This document shows positions 11,207 to 20,586 of a stretch of 49,444 bases of DNA, in pieces. Source of the DNA: Nemertoderma westbladi (Eukaryota > Xenacoelomorpha > Nemertodermatida > Nemertodermatidae). Position 1 is the stretch's first letter. Every line of letters starts with the position of its first letter. Below the pieces are notes generated by a model. That model saw nothing but the letters and a program-made list of their open reading frames with translations. It was not told where the DNA came from and made no database searches. The stretch covers positions 1 to 49,444 of the forward strand of contig JAUCBJ010002553.1 of assembly GCA_032718475.1 (NCBI GenBank), given 5' to 3'. A program made the position numbers and the translations under genes.

Positions 11207-11702
11207 TTCAAAAATATGAAAATGTCGGCGACTGGTTTAGATTCTCGGCGGCTGGTTTAGATCTTATAATATTTTGTTGGGCACAGCTTTTGCAAAGTCG
11301 GCAATGACGTCCAGGTGAGATCGAACTGGTGACCTCCGAGTTGGAAGTCTTTAGATCTTGGCCGAAATCTTGTCCGAAATCTGAGTTAATTTCTGAGTTG
11401 AACGAATTATTTAAGTTCCTCATCTACGCGCTAGTGTACTGTTGTGTACTGTACTGGTCACAGAGAAACACAGACTGACAAAAAAGCAAACAGCAGCATT
11501 AAGACTTCCCTCCAAAATTTCAGCTTACTGTAAATTTCGGCTTCGATTTCGGCTTCGATTTCGGCTTAGATTTCGGCTTATATTTCGGCCAAGATTTCGG
11601 CCAAGATTTCGGCCAAGATGTCGGCCAAGATTTCGTCTTAGATTTCGGCTTAGTCGAGGAGAATCTAAACCAGTCACCGATATTTTCATAGTTTTGAGGC
11701 CT
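11207..11702. mobile_element. Fold-back type element with inverted arms
   Basis: The left arm (about 11207-11245) carries ATGAAAATGTCGGCGACTGG then TTTAGATTCTC. The right arm (about 11659-11700) carries the reverse complement with only a few mismatches. Inside, the left half has GGCCGAAATCTTG-type words and the right half has tandem CAAGATTTCGGC words, again complementary, so the whole 0.5-kb block can fold on itself. Terminal arms that include short tandem repeats resemble fold-back transposons. No coding content and no clear target duplication were found. Confidence 0.6.
11528..11655. repeat. 12-bp minisatellite GATTTCGGCTTA / GATTTCGGCCAA
   Basis: About ten units of a 12-bp word, first with CTTC/CTTA and then CCAA endings. 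The array creates an Arg/Phe-rich open frame (11442-11711), which is a repeat artefact. Confidence 0.85.
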
Positions 11703-11800
11703 ATACAGTAGGCTAGGCCTATTTTAACGGTCTAACTTTCAAATGCTTTCACTTTTGGAACAAATAAGTGGAGTTCAACAATCAGACTATCTGCTGATCT

Positions 11801-12947
11801 GGGTAAATCTTTTCGACCTACGCGTAGGCCTACGCGTAGCTACGCGTAGTTTGTAACTTCCATTCCTGTCATTTACCGGTAGGGCCAGACTTACTGCCTT
11901 TTTAACAACTACGCGTAGGTGTTTTAAAACGACGCGTAGTTATTTTGGAACTACGCGTAGGTATTTTGAAACTACGCGTAGCTGCTACGCGTAGCTACGC
12001 GTAGGTGCTACGCGTAGCAGTCCTGATAACAATGATTTTTCATTTCAGGTCCGGTAGGGTTGAGTTGTTAGGCAAGTATCGGTATATGTCAGGTATCTGA
12101 TTATCAGACAAGGAATAACAGAATCGGAAACTCATATCTCTACATACAGCACTGGTAATAAATAATATTCGGCTCTTTCACATACAAACACAGGATGAAT
12201 AAAAAGTAGACTTAAAATTCACATCTCATGATTCAAGTATCTTTGTTTCCATTGGATTATTGAAATATTCTACAGTAGCAAGCTACCAATCTATCAGTGA
12301 AGTGGTTAAGCGAAAGCTGATAAATACTGCATAAATTCAATTGTTTGATCAAATAACAAGTGCAACCAATCATGGTAGACAATTTAGTCTCCCCCTTCCC
12401 TTGTCAAGGGGTTAACATTAAATATATCCTTGCCCTATCGTGAACACAGGCAATAAAAAGCATACAGAATCGATAAGAACCATCGGCCTATTTCCTTTGT
12501 AAACTATTTTTTAACTCTAAACATTATTACCGGTAACACATTTTAGCACCCGCAACGCATGAAGTGAAGAATATGTAGTCTTAGCGTATTCCTCTATATA
12601 GAGTATACAGGTATATAGGATGCATTACTGTTGAAAGCATTTGATGGTTGTGGGTTGTTTATTGAACCTACCGTATGGTCTTATTTTAGTACTGAACCGC
12701 TTGGAATACGTAGGCCTACTAATGATAAACGACGTAGGCATAGTTATGGCTGTATGGATAGGACCTACGCGTAGTTATACGTAGCACCTACGCGTAGGTC
12801 GCGTAGGACCTACGCGTAGGTCGCGTAGGACCTACGCGTAGCTACGCGTAGCACCTACGCGTAGTTAATGTTAAAATTCTGAAACTGGTGATATATGACC
12901 CAATGTTGCGAACTACGCGTAGCTACGCGTAGCGAAAAGATTTACCC
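11801..12947. mobile_element. Non-autonomous DNA element with TACGCGTA-rich ends
   Basis: The unit starts GGGTAAATCTTTTCG and ends with its exact reverse complement CGAAAAGATTTACCC (15-bp terminal inverted repeats). It is flanked by identical 8-bp direct repeats GCTGATCT at 11793-11800 and 12948-12955, a target-site duplication. Just inside each end is a cluster of the palindrome TACGCGTA: about nine copies at 11818-12018 and about eight at 12764-12932. The 740-bp centre has no open frame of note. The 8-bp duplication fits hAT, P, Merlin or related groups, but the GGGTAAATC end does not settle which. The repeats near the ends may be transposase binding sites. Confidence 0.85.
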
Positions 12948-13284
12948 GCTGATCTGGCTGTGAAAATGTAAAGTAAATGATACCCGGCTGGGCTGCTGCC
13001 CGGCATGTACTGACTGACTGGGCAGACAGTAGTGCTGTAGTGATAGTGCTGTAGTCAGGTAGTGAGTACTACCACAGGCCTATCTTCTTCTGCAGTACCG
13101 GTAATGCTGTAATGGAACAGCAAACCTTGATCCGGGCACCTTGCAGCCTTCAGGCCTTGCCCAAACGTGATATCTTATCCACCTACAGTCAGACAGACCT
13201 ATAGCTATAAATAACAGTATAATGTATACCGGTACTGCTGTCAGGCTGTACTGTAATATTCGTATCTGTCTGACTGTTACTGCA

Positions 13285-14040
13285 GTAGTATTTTTGCCCT
13301 CTAGCGGCAGACTGGAGAACAGATGACCGATAACCTTCTTCCCAAAGATTCAACATGTGGTATAGTAGGGCCTATCGAATAGCCTAAGGTAATCGAATTA
13401 GAATCACGGAAATGGGAGAAGGTTTTCACTTTCAGACATTTCGCCCTCTAGGAGCAGATTGGAGAACTGCAGATGAATCACCTTCCTCAAAAAGACACAT
13501 CACTGCATCATGTAGTCGTGATCTGGTACTATATTCCAAGACTCAACTTAAACAGATTAAAATCAAGTAAATGGCAGAATGGGTACAGGGGAAGTGGAAG
13601 GATCACTTTCATACATTTTGCCCTCTAGTGGTAGACTGAAGAAATGCAGACCACTTACCGACCCCTCCAATACACAGCAGCAGCAGCACATTGATGCAGG
13701 ACACAGGATGTATTCTGGCTGAGCACATACCTGCATACTGGCATAAAGACAGACAGACATATTTTTGACAAGTTTCAGCTTGAACGGATCATAAATAACG
13801 GAATGAGCCAAGGATTTCACTTTCAGATATTCGGCCCTCTAGCGGCAGACTAAAGAACTGCATGCAGATTAGCCCCCTTTGAATGACACATGACAGCTAT
13901 GAGCTAATGGTCGGTCTAATACTAGTATGACAAGTTTCAGCATTGTCTTTTGGTCGGATTAAATGCAGAGAGATGGCAGATGGGAGGACATTTATTAATG
14001 TTTGACATGTAGCCCTCTAGCGGGAGACTGTTGTACTGAT
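13285..14040. repeat. Diverged tandem satellite, five units of 147-214 bp
   Basis: Five units share, in order, TGACAAGTTTCAGC-like text, GGATTAAAAT, TTTCACTTTCAGAYATT, GCCCTCTAGCGGCAGACTG, AGAACTGCAGAT and ACCTTCC. The most conserved block is GCCCTCTAGYGG at 13296, 13443, 13620, 13834 and 14012. On the minus strand this reads CCRCTAGAGGGC, matching the CTCF core. The frame at 13563-13820 is a by-product of this repeat. Confidence 0.8.
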
Positions 14041-14183
14041 GGTGAGGTGACGAACAGTCTGACAGTCTCTAAAATCCCAACTTTTGGTCTTATTGATGCA
14101 TTGTACAATTTCTCAACAAAGTTTGTGTCAATTACAATTGGATACTACTGATCGATTTATGTTATGTCCCAAATTCCCCCAAC

Positions 14184-14391
14184 TGTCCCAAATTACCCCA
14201 TGCTGGGGTAATTTGGGACACTGATGGATATTAATTAAAAAAGGGTAATTAATTATTTGAAAATAAAAATTAAGTAATTAGTTTGATAGAATGGGTACAT
14301 GGTGCATACTTGATAAGGTCGGATTATGAAAAAAATGTTTTTAAGATTCTAAAAAAAGCTTTAAAGGACGATTTTGTCCCAAATTACCCCA
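14184..14391. mobile_element. Short MITE-like unit with perfect 17-bp hairpin
   Basis: TGTCCCAAATTACCCCA at 14184-14200 is followed by TGC and its exact reverse complement at 14204-14220. A third copy in the first orientation lies at 14375-14391, and a diverged one at about 14165. The pair 14204-14220 / 14375-14391 bounds a 188-bp AT-rich unit with 17-bp perfect terminal inverted repeats. The adjacent copy may be the end of a second element next to it. No target duplication was recognised. Confidence 0.65.
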
Positions 14392-14692
14392 GTTTACCCT
14401 ACTGTCAGAGTTAGTCAATCAGTGTCAGACTGTGTTAAATACTGCTGTACTGAAATGCTGAAATAGGCCTAATTAACAATACTTACAAACTAACAATACT
14501 ATTAACAATACGAGACATCAACAATACTAGCAACCTATTGCATCAATTACGTGCACTCACCACCTGAGCAATACTTCTTATTATATATAATTATCTGATC
14601 TTTATATCTTTATTTGATTTATTATATGTGCACGTGTAATAGTTCACTACCATCGACGGCTGCATTGTCATTGTTACTATTATATTTCTGCA

Positions 14693-15841
14693 ATGAGCGG
14701 CACGAAGAAGGGTAAGCGGACTGCTGCTACACGAGTATCGCTCGCTACTGACGCAGGGTCTAGATTACCAGTTTCTAGTCCTTTGCCAACTGCTAGGCCT
14801 ACTAGAATCGATATGTCGAAGTTATTTTCGTGCGATTCGTGTTCAGCTTTGTTCGTATCCAAAGCAGACTTTGACATACACTCAATTTCATGCGGATTCG
14901 ATTCTGTCTCCGAGAATGACTCGGTTAACGATTGTTGCCCCCATTGTGATAAGAAGGTGAGTGGCAGCAATTGTTTGGGGTGCGAGGTCTGTGGTCATTG
15001 GATTCACGGTTCCTGTCTTCGTCTTTCGGAGGCGCAACTTGCTGTGGTTGGTAACTGCAAAAACTGTAAGATCGTCTGCAACAAATGTGAAGGTCAATGG
15101 GATTCAGCAATCAGTGACTATTCTCGGTTGGATTCTACCTCGAAGAGAGATAATGAACTGCTAAATAAACTCGAGAAATCTCTAAAAGATCACACTGCTC
15201 TATTAAACACTAAGTTTGAAGATTTGCGGAGTGAAATCGCAGCTAGGGACGACTCCCCGGTAGATAGCTCCTCCAACCCATGGTTCAAAGTACCTGTGAC
15301 TACAACGAACAGGGGGAACACTAAAGCTTCCTCTTCTCGTGTCCCGATGATTTCTGTCGACGATGTAGGAAAGGAACTTCAAGAGCAGCAGAAACGGGAG
15401 AAAAACTTTGTTATACGCGGTCTTGATCTACCAGAGGATAAAGGCAAAGAGCTGGAATTCGTTAACAGTTTCATAAGTAAGGAATTATCCATCGCGGGAT
15501 CCGTTGATAAAGTACTATTTAGGCGCAACAAACATGGCGAAGGATCATCGTTGTTAATTGTACAAGCATCAAATCTCGTAAGTAAGTCCCAAGTCATAAA
15601 GGAGAAGTCGAAACTGAGAAATTCCGTTGATCATCGGAATGTCTTTATTGACAACGATCTAACCAAACTACAGATGCAGCAAGCTTACCTACGTCGACAG
15701 TCGAGGGCTTCCAGACCACTAGGACGTGCGACTACAACCACAGCCAGCGCGTTTACTCCGGCTACCCCAGCTGATTCCGCCAGACCTACTGCTACTGGCA
15801 CCCAGGAGCATGCCGTCCGGGGAAATCTGGGAAACGCGTAA
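14693..15841 (+). CDS. LINE ORF1, PHD-like zinc-finger RNA-binding protein
   Basis: 382 codons. LINE ORF1 proteins bind the element's RNA and form the ribonucleoprotein. After a basic, Ser/Thr-rich start, residues 47-67 form a C-X2-C-X12-H-X3-C cluster. Residues 82-131 contain a Cys/His series (CPHC, CLGC, C..WIHGSC, CKNC, CNKC) in the style of a PHD finger, known from CR1-group ORF1 proteins. Residues about 150-185 look coiled-coil. Residues about 235-320 (EKNFVIRGLDLPEDKG, VLFRR, SLLIVQ, LRNS) resemble the RNA-binding fold region of LINE ORF1. The C-terminus is Ala/Thr/Arg-rich. The last codons read CGG GGA AAT CTG GGA AAC GCG TAA and include two -1 slippery heptamers leading into ORF2. The start is the first Met of the frame. 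Confidence 0.85.
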   Translation: MSGTKKGKRTAATRVSLATDAGSRLPVSSPLPTARPTRIDMSKLFSCDSCSALFVSKADFDIHSISCGFDSVSENDSVNDCCPHCDKKVSGSNCLGCEVCGHWIHGSCLRLSEAQLAVVGNCKNCKIVCNKCEGQWDSAISDYSRLDSTSKRDNELLNKLEKSLKDHTALLNTKFEDLRSEIAARDDSPVDSSSNPWFKVPVTTTNRGNTKASSSRVPMISVDDVGKELQEQQKREKNFVIRGLDLPEDKGKELEFVNSFISKELSIAGSVDKVLFRRNKHGEGSSLLIVQASNLVSKSQVIKEKSKLRNSVDHRNVFIDNDLTKLQMQQAYLRRQSRASRPLGRATTTTASAFTPATPADSARPTATGTQEHAVRGNLGNA

Positions 15842-15868
15842 CGGGGGAATACCAGACGCACTGTGTCT
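15820..15868 (+). promoter_or_regulatory. Candidate -1 ribosomal frameshift site, ORF1 to ORF2
   Basis: In the ORF1 frame the heptamers G GGA AAT (15820-15826) and G GGA AAC (15829-15835) both fit the X XXY YYZ rule for -1 slippage. ORF2 lies in the -1 frame, open from 15775, without an AUG until about 16010, inside the endonuclease. A small hairpin AGACGC-ACT-GTGTCT (15854-15868) begins 18 nt after the second heptamer, farther than the usual 5-9 nt. The sequence pattern is seen directly; its function is inferred. Confidence 0.6.
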
Positions 15869-18672
15869 CGCCTTTCATAGAATGTTGTTGCTTCAACGCC
15901 CAATCTCTAGGTAACAAATTGGCCGAATTGAACGCTTTTTTGGCCGACTGCGAATTTGACGTAATCGGAATTACGGAAACCTGGCTGACGAGCTCCTTTA
16001 CTGATGGTATGCTGTCCGGGAACGGGAAGTTTAGTGTTTATCGCAACGATCGTGTTTTAAGGGCAGGCGGTGTCGCAATCCTTATCCGTGACTGCGCCCT
16101 GGGAGCACCTATCCATCGAATTGAACTTTCTGGTGAAAAATTCGAAGGTCTGGAGATCGTCGCCCTCGATCTCGTAGGTCAGCATCCTTGCCGTTTGATT
16201 TGCGTTTATCGAACCCCTTCCTCGTCAAACGATGATGATCGCCGGTTATGTCTGGGTTTATCAGATTTATGCAATGTGGACTTTCCTGTAACAGTTTTTG
16301 GTGACTTTAATTTGCCTCTTTTTAACTGGTCTGATGGATCCCACCCTGATAATAGTCTCTATAATACTTTTTCTAATTTTATTTTAGAAAGTGGCCTTGA
16401 ACAACTCCAATTTAAACCAACTCGCTTAAATAGTGTGTTAGATCTTGTTTTCACTTCTGAGGATATGTTCGTATCTGATGTTGATACTCGCGAAAATTTT
16501 TCGACTAGTGATCATTCAGGAATTATTTTTAGTATCGTTTCTCCTAAACAGTATGTTCAAAATGATGATGCCGGTTTTTATAACTTTAAGAAAGGCAACT
16601 ATATAAGCTTTGGTGCATACTTAGATAATTATAACTGGTCCGATGTATATAACAATTGTGAATCTGTGGATGATTATTGGTTGGCATTTGCCGAAATTTT
16701 GAAATCCGGTATCGAAAAATTTGTACCTTTCACTAAAATTTCAAGTAATAAATCACATCCGCGCTTTATAACGAAATTACAAAAGCGAAAGAAATTGTTA
16801 TGGCGTCGTCGCCACACAGAAAACGGCCAAGAGGAGTATAAGAAATGTGCCAAGGCCGTTTCTAAAGGCATCTTTAGAGTGGCTTGTGCACGTGAAAACA
16901 AAATATTAACATCTGGCAAGCCTAACGCTATTTTTACTTATGTTAATAGCAAACGTAAAGTCAGATCGGGTATATCTGCGTTTAAAATGAATGGCAAAGT
17001 AATAATTGATGACACTACTAAAGCACATATATTTTCTGAAGTTTTTTCTGAGAATTTTACAAAGGATAATGAATCAATGCCTATTTTTAACCGTAGAGTA
17101 GCTAATGGTGTACACATTTCCACTGTAGATTTTTCCCCTGGTGCTGTTTATTCTGTACTTAAGAATATTAAGGCTAAATGTGGAAAAACTCCAGATGGTT
17201 TTCCCAGTTTTATTTTTGCGAAACTACCTAAATGTTTATCTGTTCCGTTGTCTATTTTATTTAAAGTATCATTTGAATCTCACGCTTTACCCTCTATATG
17301 GCTCACTGCTAACATTATCCCCCTCTTTAAGAAGGGCAGCCACACTAATCCGTATAACTACCGCCCCATTTCGCTTACATGTGTAACATGTAAAATAATG
17401 GAGTTATGTATCAAAAATGATGTATTATTGTACCTAAGGTTGCATAATATTATTAGTAAGTCGCAACATGGATTTATGAAACGTCGCAGTACTTGTACTC
17501 AATTGCTTGACAGTACTAATAAATGGTTTAAGCTGCTTGACAGTCGCAGCTCTATAGACGTTATATACATAGATTTCGCCAAGGCGTTTGATTCTGTCGT
17601 TCACTGTAAACTTTTGGCTAAACTTGCTAGCTACGGTATCTCGGGTCACTTGTTATTGTGGATTGGTGCTTTTCTATGTAATCGTACCCAACAAGTCTTG
17701 GTTGGTAATACTATTTCTGTAGTAAGCAAAGTTATATCAGGTACAATTCAAGGAAGCGTTTTAGGGCCATTATTATTTTTACTCTATGTTAATGATTTAC
17801 CTGATATTATAGGTACCGGCACCTGTTGTAATTTATTCGCTGACGATCTCAAGTTGTACAGCAAATCATCAGACATCCATTCATTGGCAGAAGCTCTCAA
17901 ATCACTAGAGACTTGGGCAAATGAGTGGCAGGTCAAGATAGCTGCACACAAATGTTCAGTAGTTCATTTATCTACAACTTGTATAAAGGTGTCACCTGTG
18001 CAATACTTTCTTAATGGTAACCTTATAAAAAATGATGACTTTTGTAGAGATCTTGGTGTAATTGTGAATCACGATTTGAAATTTGATCTTCACTACCGTG
18101 AACAAGTAAAGAAGGCGTATAGAGTAGTGAATATTTTATTTAAGTGTTTTTATACCGGTAACCTGAAAGCCATTTGTACAGCGTATAAGTCATATGCCAG
18201 ACCATTACTAGAATATTGTACTGCCGTTTGCTCTCCATTTACGTTAGGTAGTATTGATTTAATCGAACGGGTTCAGCGTTACTTCACCCGGCGTCTTTTT
18301 AAGCGCTGTAACCTCGGCAGCCGTAGTTACATGGAGAGAATTAATTTTCTTAAGCTACAACCTCTAGAAGTACGTAGGCATATTTATGATTTAAAAATGG
18401 TGTATAGTATTTTTAATAATGATGTTGATCTAAATTTTAATGACTTTTTCACTTTAAGTACCAATATTAGAAATAGAGGCCATAACCGTAAGCTTTTCAA
18501 ATCGTTTTGCCGTCTACAAATTGTAAAAAACTCTTTTTCAAACAGAACTGTAGATATTTGGAATTCCTTACCCGAAGAAATTGTCAATTCTGCAAATGTA
18601 AATATTTTTACTGATAAATTGAAAGATGTTGATCTATTGCCATATTGTCATTTTAACAGATTTTTAAATTAA
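15835..18672 (+). CDS. LINE ORF2, APE endonuclease and reverse transcriptase
   Basis: An open frame of about 945 codons counted from the presumed frameshift point. The endonuclease begins CCCFNAQSLGNKLAEL, the usual N-terminus of LINE nicking enzymes, which lies upstream of any Met. It continues with ITETWL (catalytic Glu), VYRTP, FGDFNLP, LDLVF and TSDHSGI, so the key acidic and His residues are present. The reverse transcriptase has IIPLFKKGS, NYRPISLT, SQHGFMKRRST, DFAKAFDSV (first catalytic Asp), GTIQGSVLGPLLFLLYVNDLP, FADDLK (catalytic Asp pair) and a LGVIVNHDLKF region, with the C-terminal thumb to about 18660. There is no RNase H. The product nicks the target and primes cDNA synthesis on the element's RNA. 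The nearest family is CR1-like by eye; the exact clade needs a tree. Confidence 0.9.
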   Translation, partial: RVTGEYQTHCVSPFIECCCFNAQSLGNKLAELNAFLADCEFDVIGITETWLTSSFTDGMLSGNGKFSVYRNDRVLRAGGVAILIRDCALGAPIHRIELSGEKFEGLEIVALDLVGQHPCRLICVYRTPSSSNDDDRRLCLGLSDLCNVDFPVTVFGDFNLPLFNWSDGSHPDNSLYNTFSNFILESGLEQLQFKPTRLNSVLDLVFTSEDMFVSDVDTRENFSTSDHSGIIFSIVSPKQYVQNDDAGFYNFKKGNYISFGAYLDNYNWSDVYNNCESVDDYWLAFAEILKSGIEKFVPFTKISSNKSHPRFITKLQKRKKLLWRRRHTENGQEEYKKCAKAVSKGIFRVACARENKILTSGKPNAIFTYVNSKRKVRSGISAFKMNGKVIIDDTTKAHIFSEVFSENFTKDNESMPIFNRRVANGVHISTVDFSPGAVYSVLKNIKAKCGKTPDGFPSFIFAKLPKCLSVPLSILFKVSFESHALPSIWLTANIIPLFKKGSHTNPYNYRPISLTCVTCKIMELCIKNDVLLYLRLHNIISKSQHGFMKRRSTCTQLLDSTNKWFKLLDSRSSIDVIYIDFAKAFDSVVHCKLLAKLASYGISGHLLLWIGAFLCNRTQQVLVGNTISVVSKVISGTIQGSVLGPLLFLLYVNDLPDIIGTGTCCNLFADDLKLYSKSSDIHSLAEALKSLETWANEWQVKIAAHKCSVVHLSTTCIKVSPVQYFLNGNLIKNDDFCRDLGVIVNHDLKFDLHYREQVKKAYRVVNILFKCFYTGNLKAICTAYKSYARPLLEYCTAVCSPFTLGSIDLIERVQRYFTRRLFKRCNLGSRSYMERINFLKLQPLEVRRHIYDLKMVYSIFNNDVDLNFNDFFTLSTNIRNRGHNRKLFKSFCRLQIVKNSFSNRTVDIWNSLPEEIVNSANVNIFTDKLKDVDLLPYCHFNRFLN

Positions 18673-19054
18673 CCACATATATTTTTTATTTGTTTTTATT
18701 TATATTTAATCTACCAAATAGTTTTTAATATTTTTGTCATTTTTATAAAAAGGATCAATGGCTTTCGAAACAAATTATGTTTTTTTACTTGATGATATAA
18801 TCTCGGTTTACTTGGTTTTATTTCGTTGGTCATTCTTGTAGTTTTATTGTTGTTGTTTGTATTTTAGCGTTTATCCCTCTATCTGTTGCCTTTGCCCTTC
18901 TACTTAAATGAGTATTTTATCCACCTGTAAGTGTAATTTTATATATCTAATTATAACTTCTAATTAGGTATTTGTACCTAGGTGGTGTTCCCCCTGTTTA
19001 TATTTTATTCTTTAAAATTAAACTGAGTGTTTTAAATAAATAAAAATAAATAAT
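18673..19054 (+). other. LINE 3' UTR and A-rich tail
   Basis: T-rich sequence after the ORF2 stop, ending in AAATAAATAAAAATAAATAA. The tail probably marks the 3' end recognised by the element's reverse transcriptase. Confidence 0.65.
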
Positions 19055-19601
19055 CCAGTAATCTGCTAATACTGTAATAAAAGACCGCTGTCAATCAGAA
19101 TCAGAATCCTAGGCTGCTAGACCTCTATCGCTAATCCATAATCAGTAATTGTTAAGGGTTTTTTTTATAGGGCCTACTTTTAAGTATTAACTTATTGGGC
19201 CTAAGGGCTGAAGGGAGTAAACTTCAATATGCATAATACAGTAGTCAGTAATAGTCCCCACAGCACTTTACCTCTTCAGCTCTTGGCACTTGGTCATTAT
19301 CTCACATTAAATAACCTTACAGCCTTAAGGAACTCGACAAAATCAAAACGCAACATATAAAAAGAAGGCTCTGCCTCCATAAATCCTAAAATCTGCCTCC
19401 TCAACTTGAACTTTAGCCCTGAATCTAGTATGTAAACGAAAAACACTTTAAATGGAAACCGTTATGCGTTATTTATTACCGGTACCATATCGCCGTACGG
19501 CGTACCTATCCCAGTATCCGATACAGTACCGGTACAAACTTATTTGAGTTATTTCTCACTGAGTGCGGAGCTCTGACTGTCTGAACACTGGACCTTTGCC
19601 T
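19055..19601. other. Intergenic between LINE and hAT MITE
   Basis: No gene or element recognised. Several TACCGGTAC palindromes lie at about 19478-19535. Confidence 0.45.
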
Positions 19602-19609
19602 GTCTGCAG

Positions 19610-20409
19610 TAGGGCTCGATCGGAGCTCCGGCCTCCGGCTCCGGCTCCGGCCATTTTGGCACCTCCGGCTCCGGCTCCGGTAAAAATATTGCCGGAGTTA
19701 ATTTTTTAATAAAGTATTATATTTCGTGCATATTCTAATCTGAACAATTATTTACACTATAAGTACTGTCAGACTGTAGTAGTGTAGTACAGCTTCAATA
19801 TCCAGCAGTCCAGCATAATACTGCAGTATTTATTACTTAAAGTCAATAACTGACTGACTGTTGACTGTACTGCAGTACTGGCAGACTGGTACCGGTACTG
19901 GCCAGCTGGCTGACTAGCAGACTATTACAGGCTGACAGGTAGGCCCTACTGTAAAAAATTGTAAATGCTATGATTGTACACTGTCAGACTGTACGTACCA
20001 CTGCAGCCATTTACTGCTGCCATGCCAGCATACTGTACTCGTACTGCAGTTCTTGTACACTTACGGCTGTACGTACGGCTGTACAGTTAGGTAGTGAGTT
20101 AGGTACGGTACTGTAGGTAATTTTTAGCCGTCAGCGTCAGGCCGTCTGTCAGTCTGTCCGTGATAAATTAATTACTTAAATTTTAAATTGAAAATTCGTA
20201 AATCTATAAATTATGAAATTAATTCTGTAATTAGACCTACAGTACCGGTATGATTGATTATGAGCGATTGGCGAACGATAACCAAACTTTATTTTTTTTT
20301 ATAAATAATTAAATTTTTAAAATTTTTGAAAAACTCCGGCTCCGGCCAAATTGTCCAACTCCGGCTCCTGCTCCGGCTCCGGCCAAATCCCAACTCCGAT
20401 CGAGCCCTA
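19610..20409. mobile_element. hAT-type MITE, 800 bp, with CTCCGG subterminal repeats
   Basis: The ends are TAGGGCTCGATCGGAG and its exact reverse complement (16-bp terminal inverted repeats). Both are flanked by the 8-bp direct repeat GTCTGCAG at 19602-19609 and 20410-20417. An 8-bp duplication plus a TAGGG end is typical of the hAT superfamily. Inside each end are runs of CTCCGG/GGCTCCGG (19625-19682 and 20334-20384), in the same orientation at both ends rather than inverted. The middle (about 19750-20250) is simple-looking CTG/GTAC-rich sequence. No transposase is encoded, so movement would depend on a partner elsewhere. Confidence 0.92.
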
Positions 20410-20586
20410 GTCTGCAGCTCTGGACGTTTACTTATTGAACCAAACCTAATTCTGTAATTATATTACAGTATTAAGCAGTTAGCAGGTTAGGCCTAAATTT
20501 CATAAACTGATGTTATGTTCTGATGTTAGGGTTAAACTAGGCCTAATTCAATCTGTCAATTGCAGTAAGTAGGCTACTGAAGTATC
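20410..20586 (+). promoter_or_regulatory. Short 5' region of NUP188 next to the hAT MITE
   Basis: Only about 180 bp separate the MITE end from the NUP188 ATG. An acceptor-like TCAATTGCAG lies at about 20556-20565, but an in-frame TGA at 20578-20580 shows that translation cannot enter from an upstream exon. The ATG context ATCATGG has A at -3 and G at +4, a good start. No TATA box is evident, so transcription may begin within the MITE or this gap. Confidence 0.5.

Larger units (their letters stand above)
14400..19054 (+). mobile_element. Full-length CR1-like LINE, both ORFs intact
   Basis: A non-LTR retrotransposon with ORF1 (zinc-finger protein), ORF2 (endonuclease plus reverse transcriptase, no RNase H) and a 380-bp 3' UTR. 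It ends in an AAATAAATAAAAATAAATAA tail at about 19035-19054. The domain order, the PHD-like finger in ORF1 and the lack of RNase H fit the CR1 group. The 5' limit is uncertain (somewhere in 14400-14692), and I could not find a convincing target duplication. Intact frames and catalytic motifs mean this copy is young and may be competent. Confidence 0.85.

Noticed and set aside
11442-11711. Arg/Phe-rich 89-codon frame
   Set aside because: Produced by the 12-bp GATTTCGGC repeat.
14184-14220. Bacterial-type terminator reading of the perfect hairpin
   Set aside because: The window is eukaryotic and the arms recur as transposon-like inverted ends.
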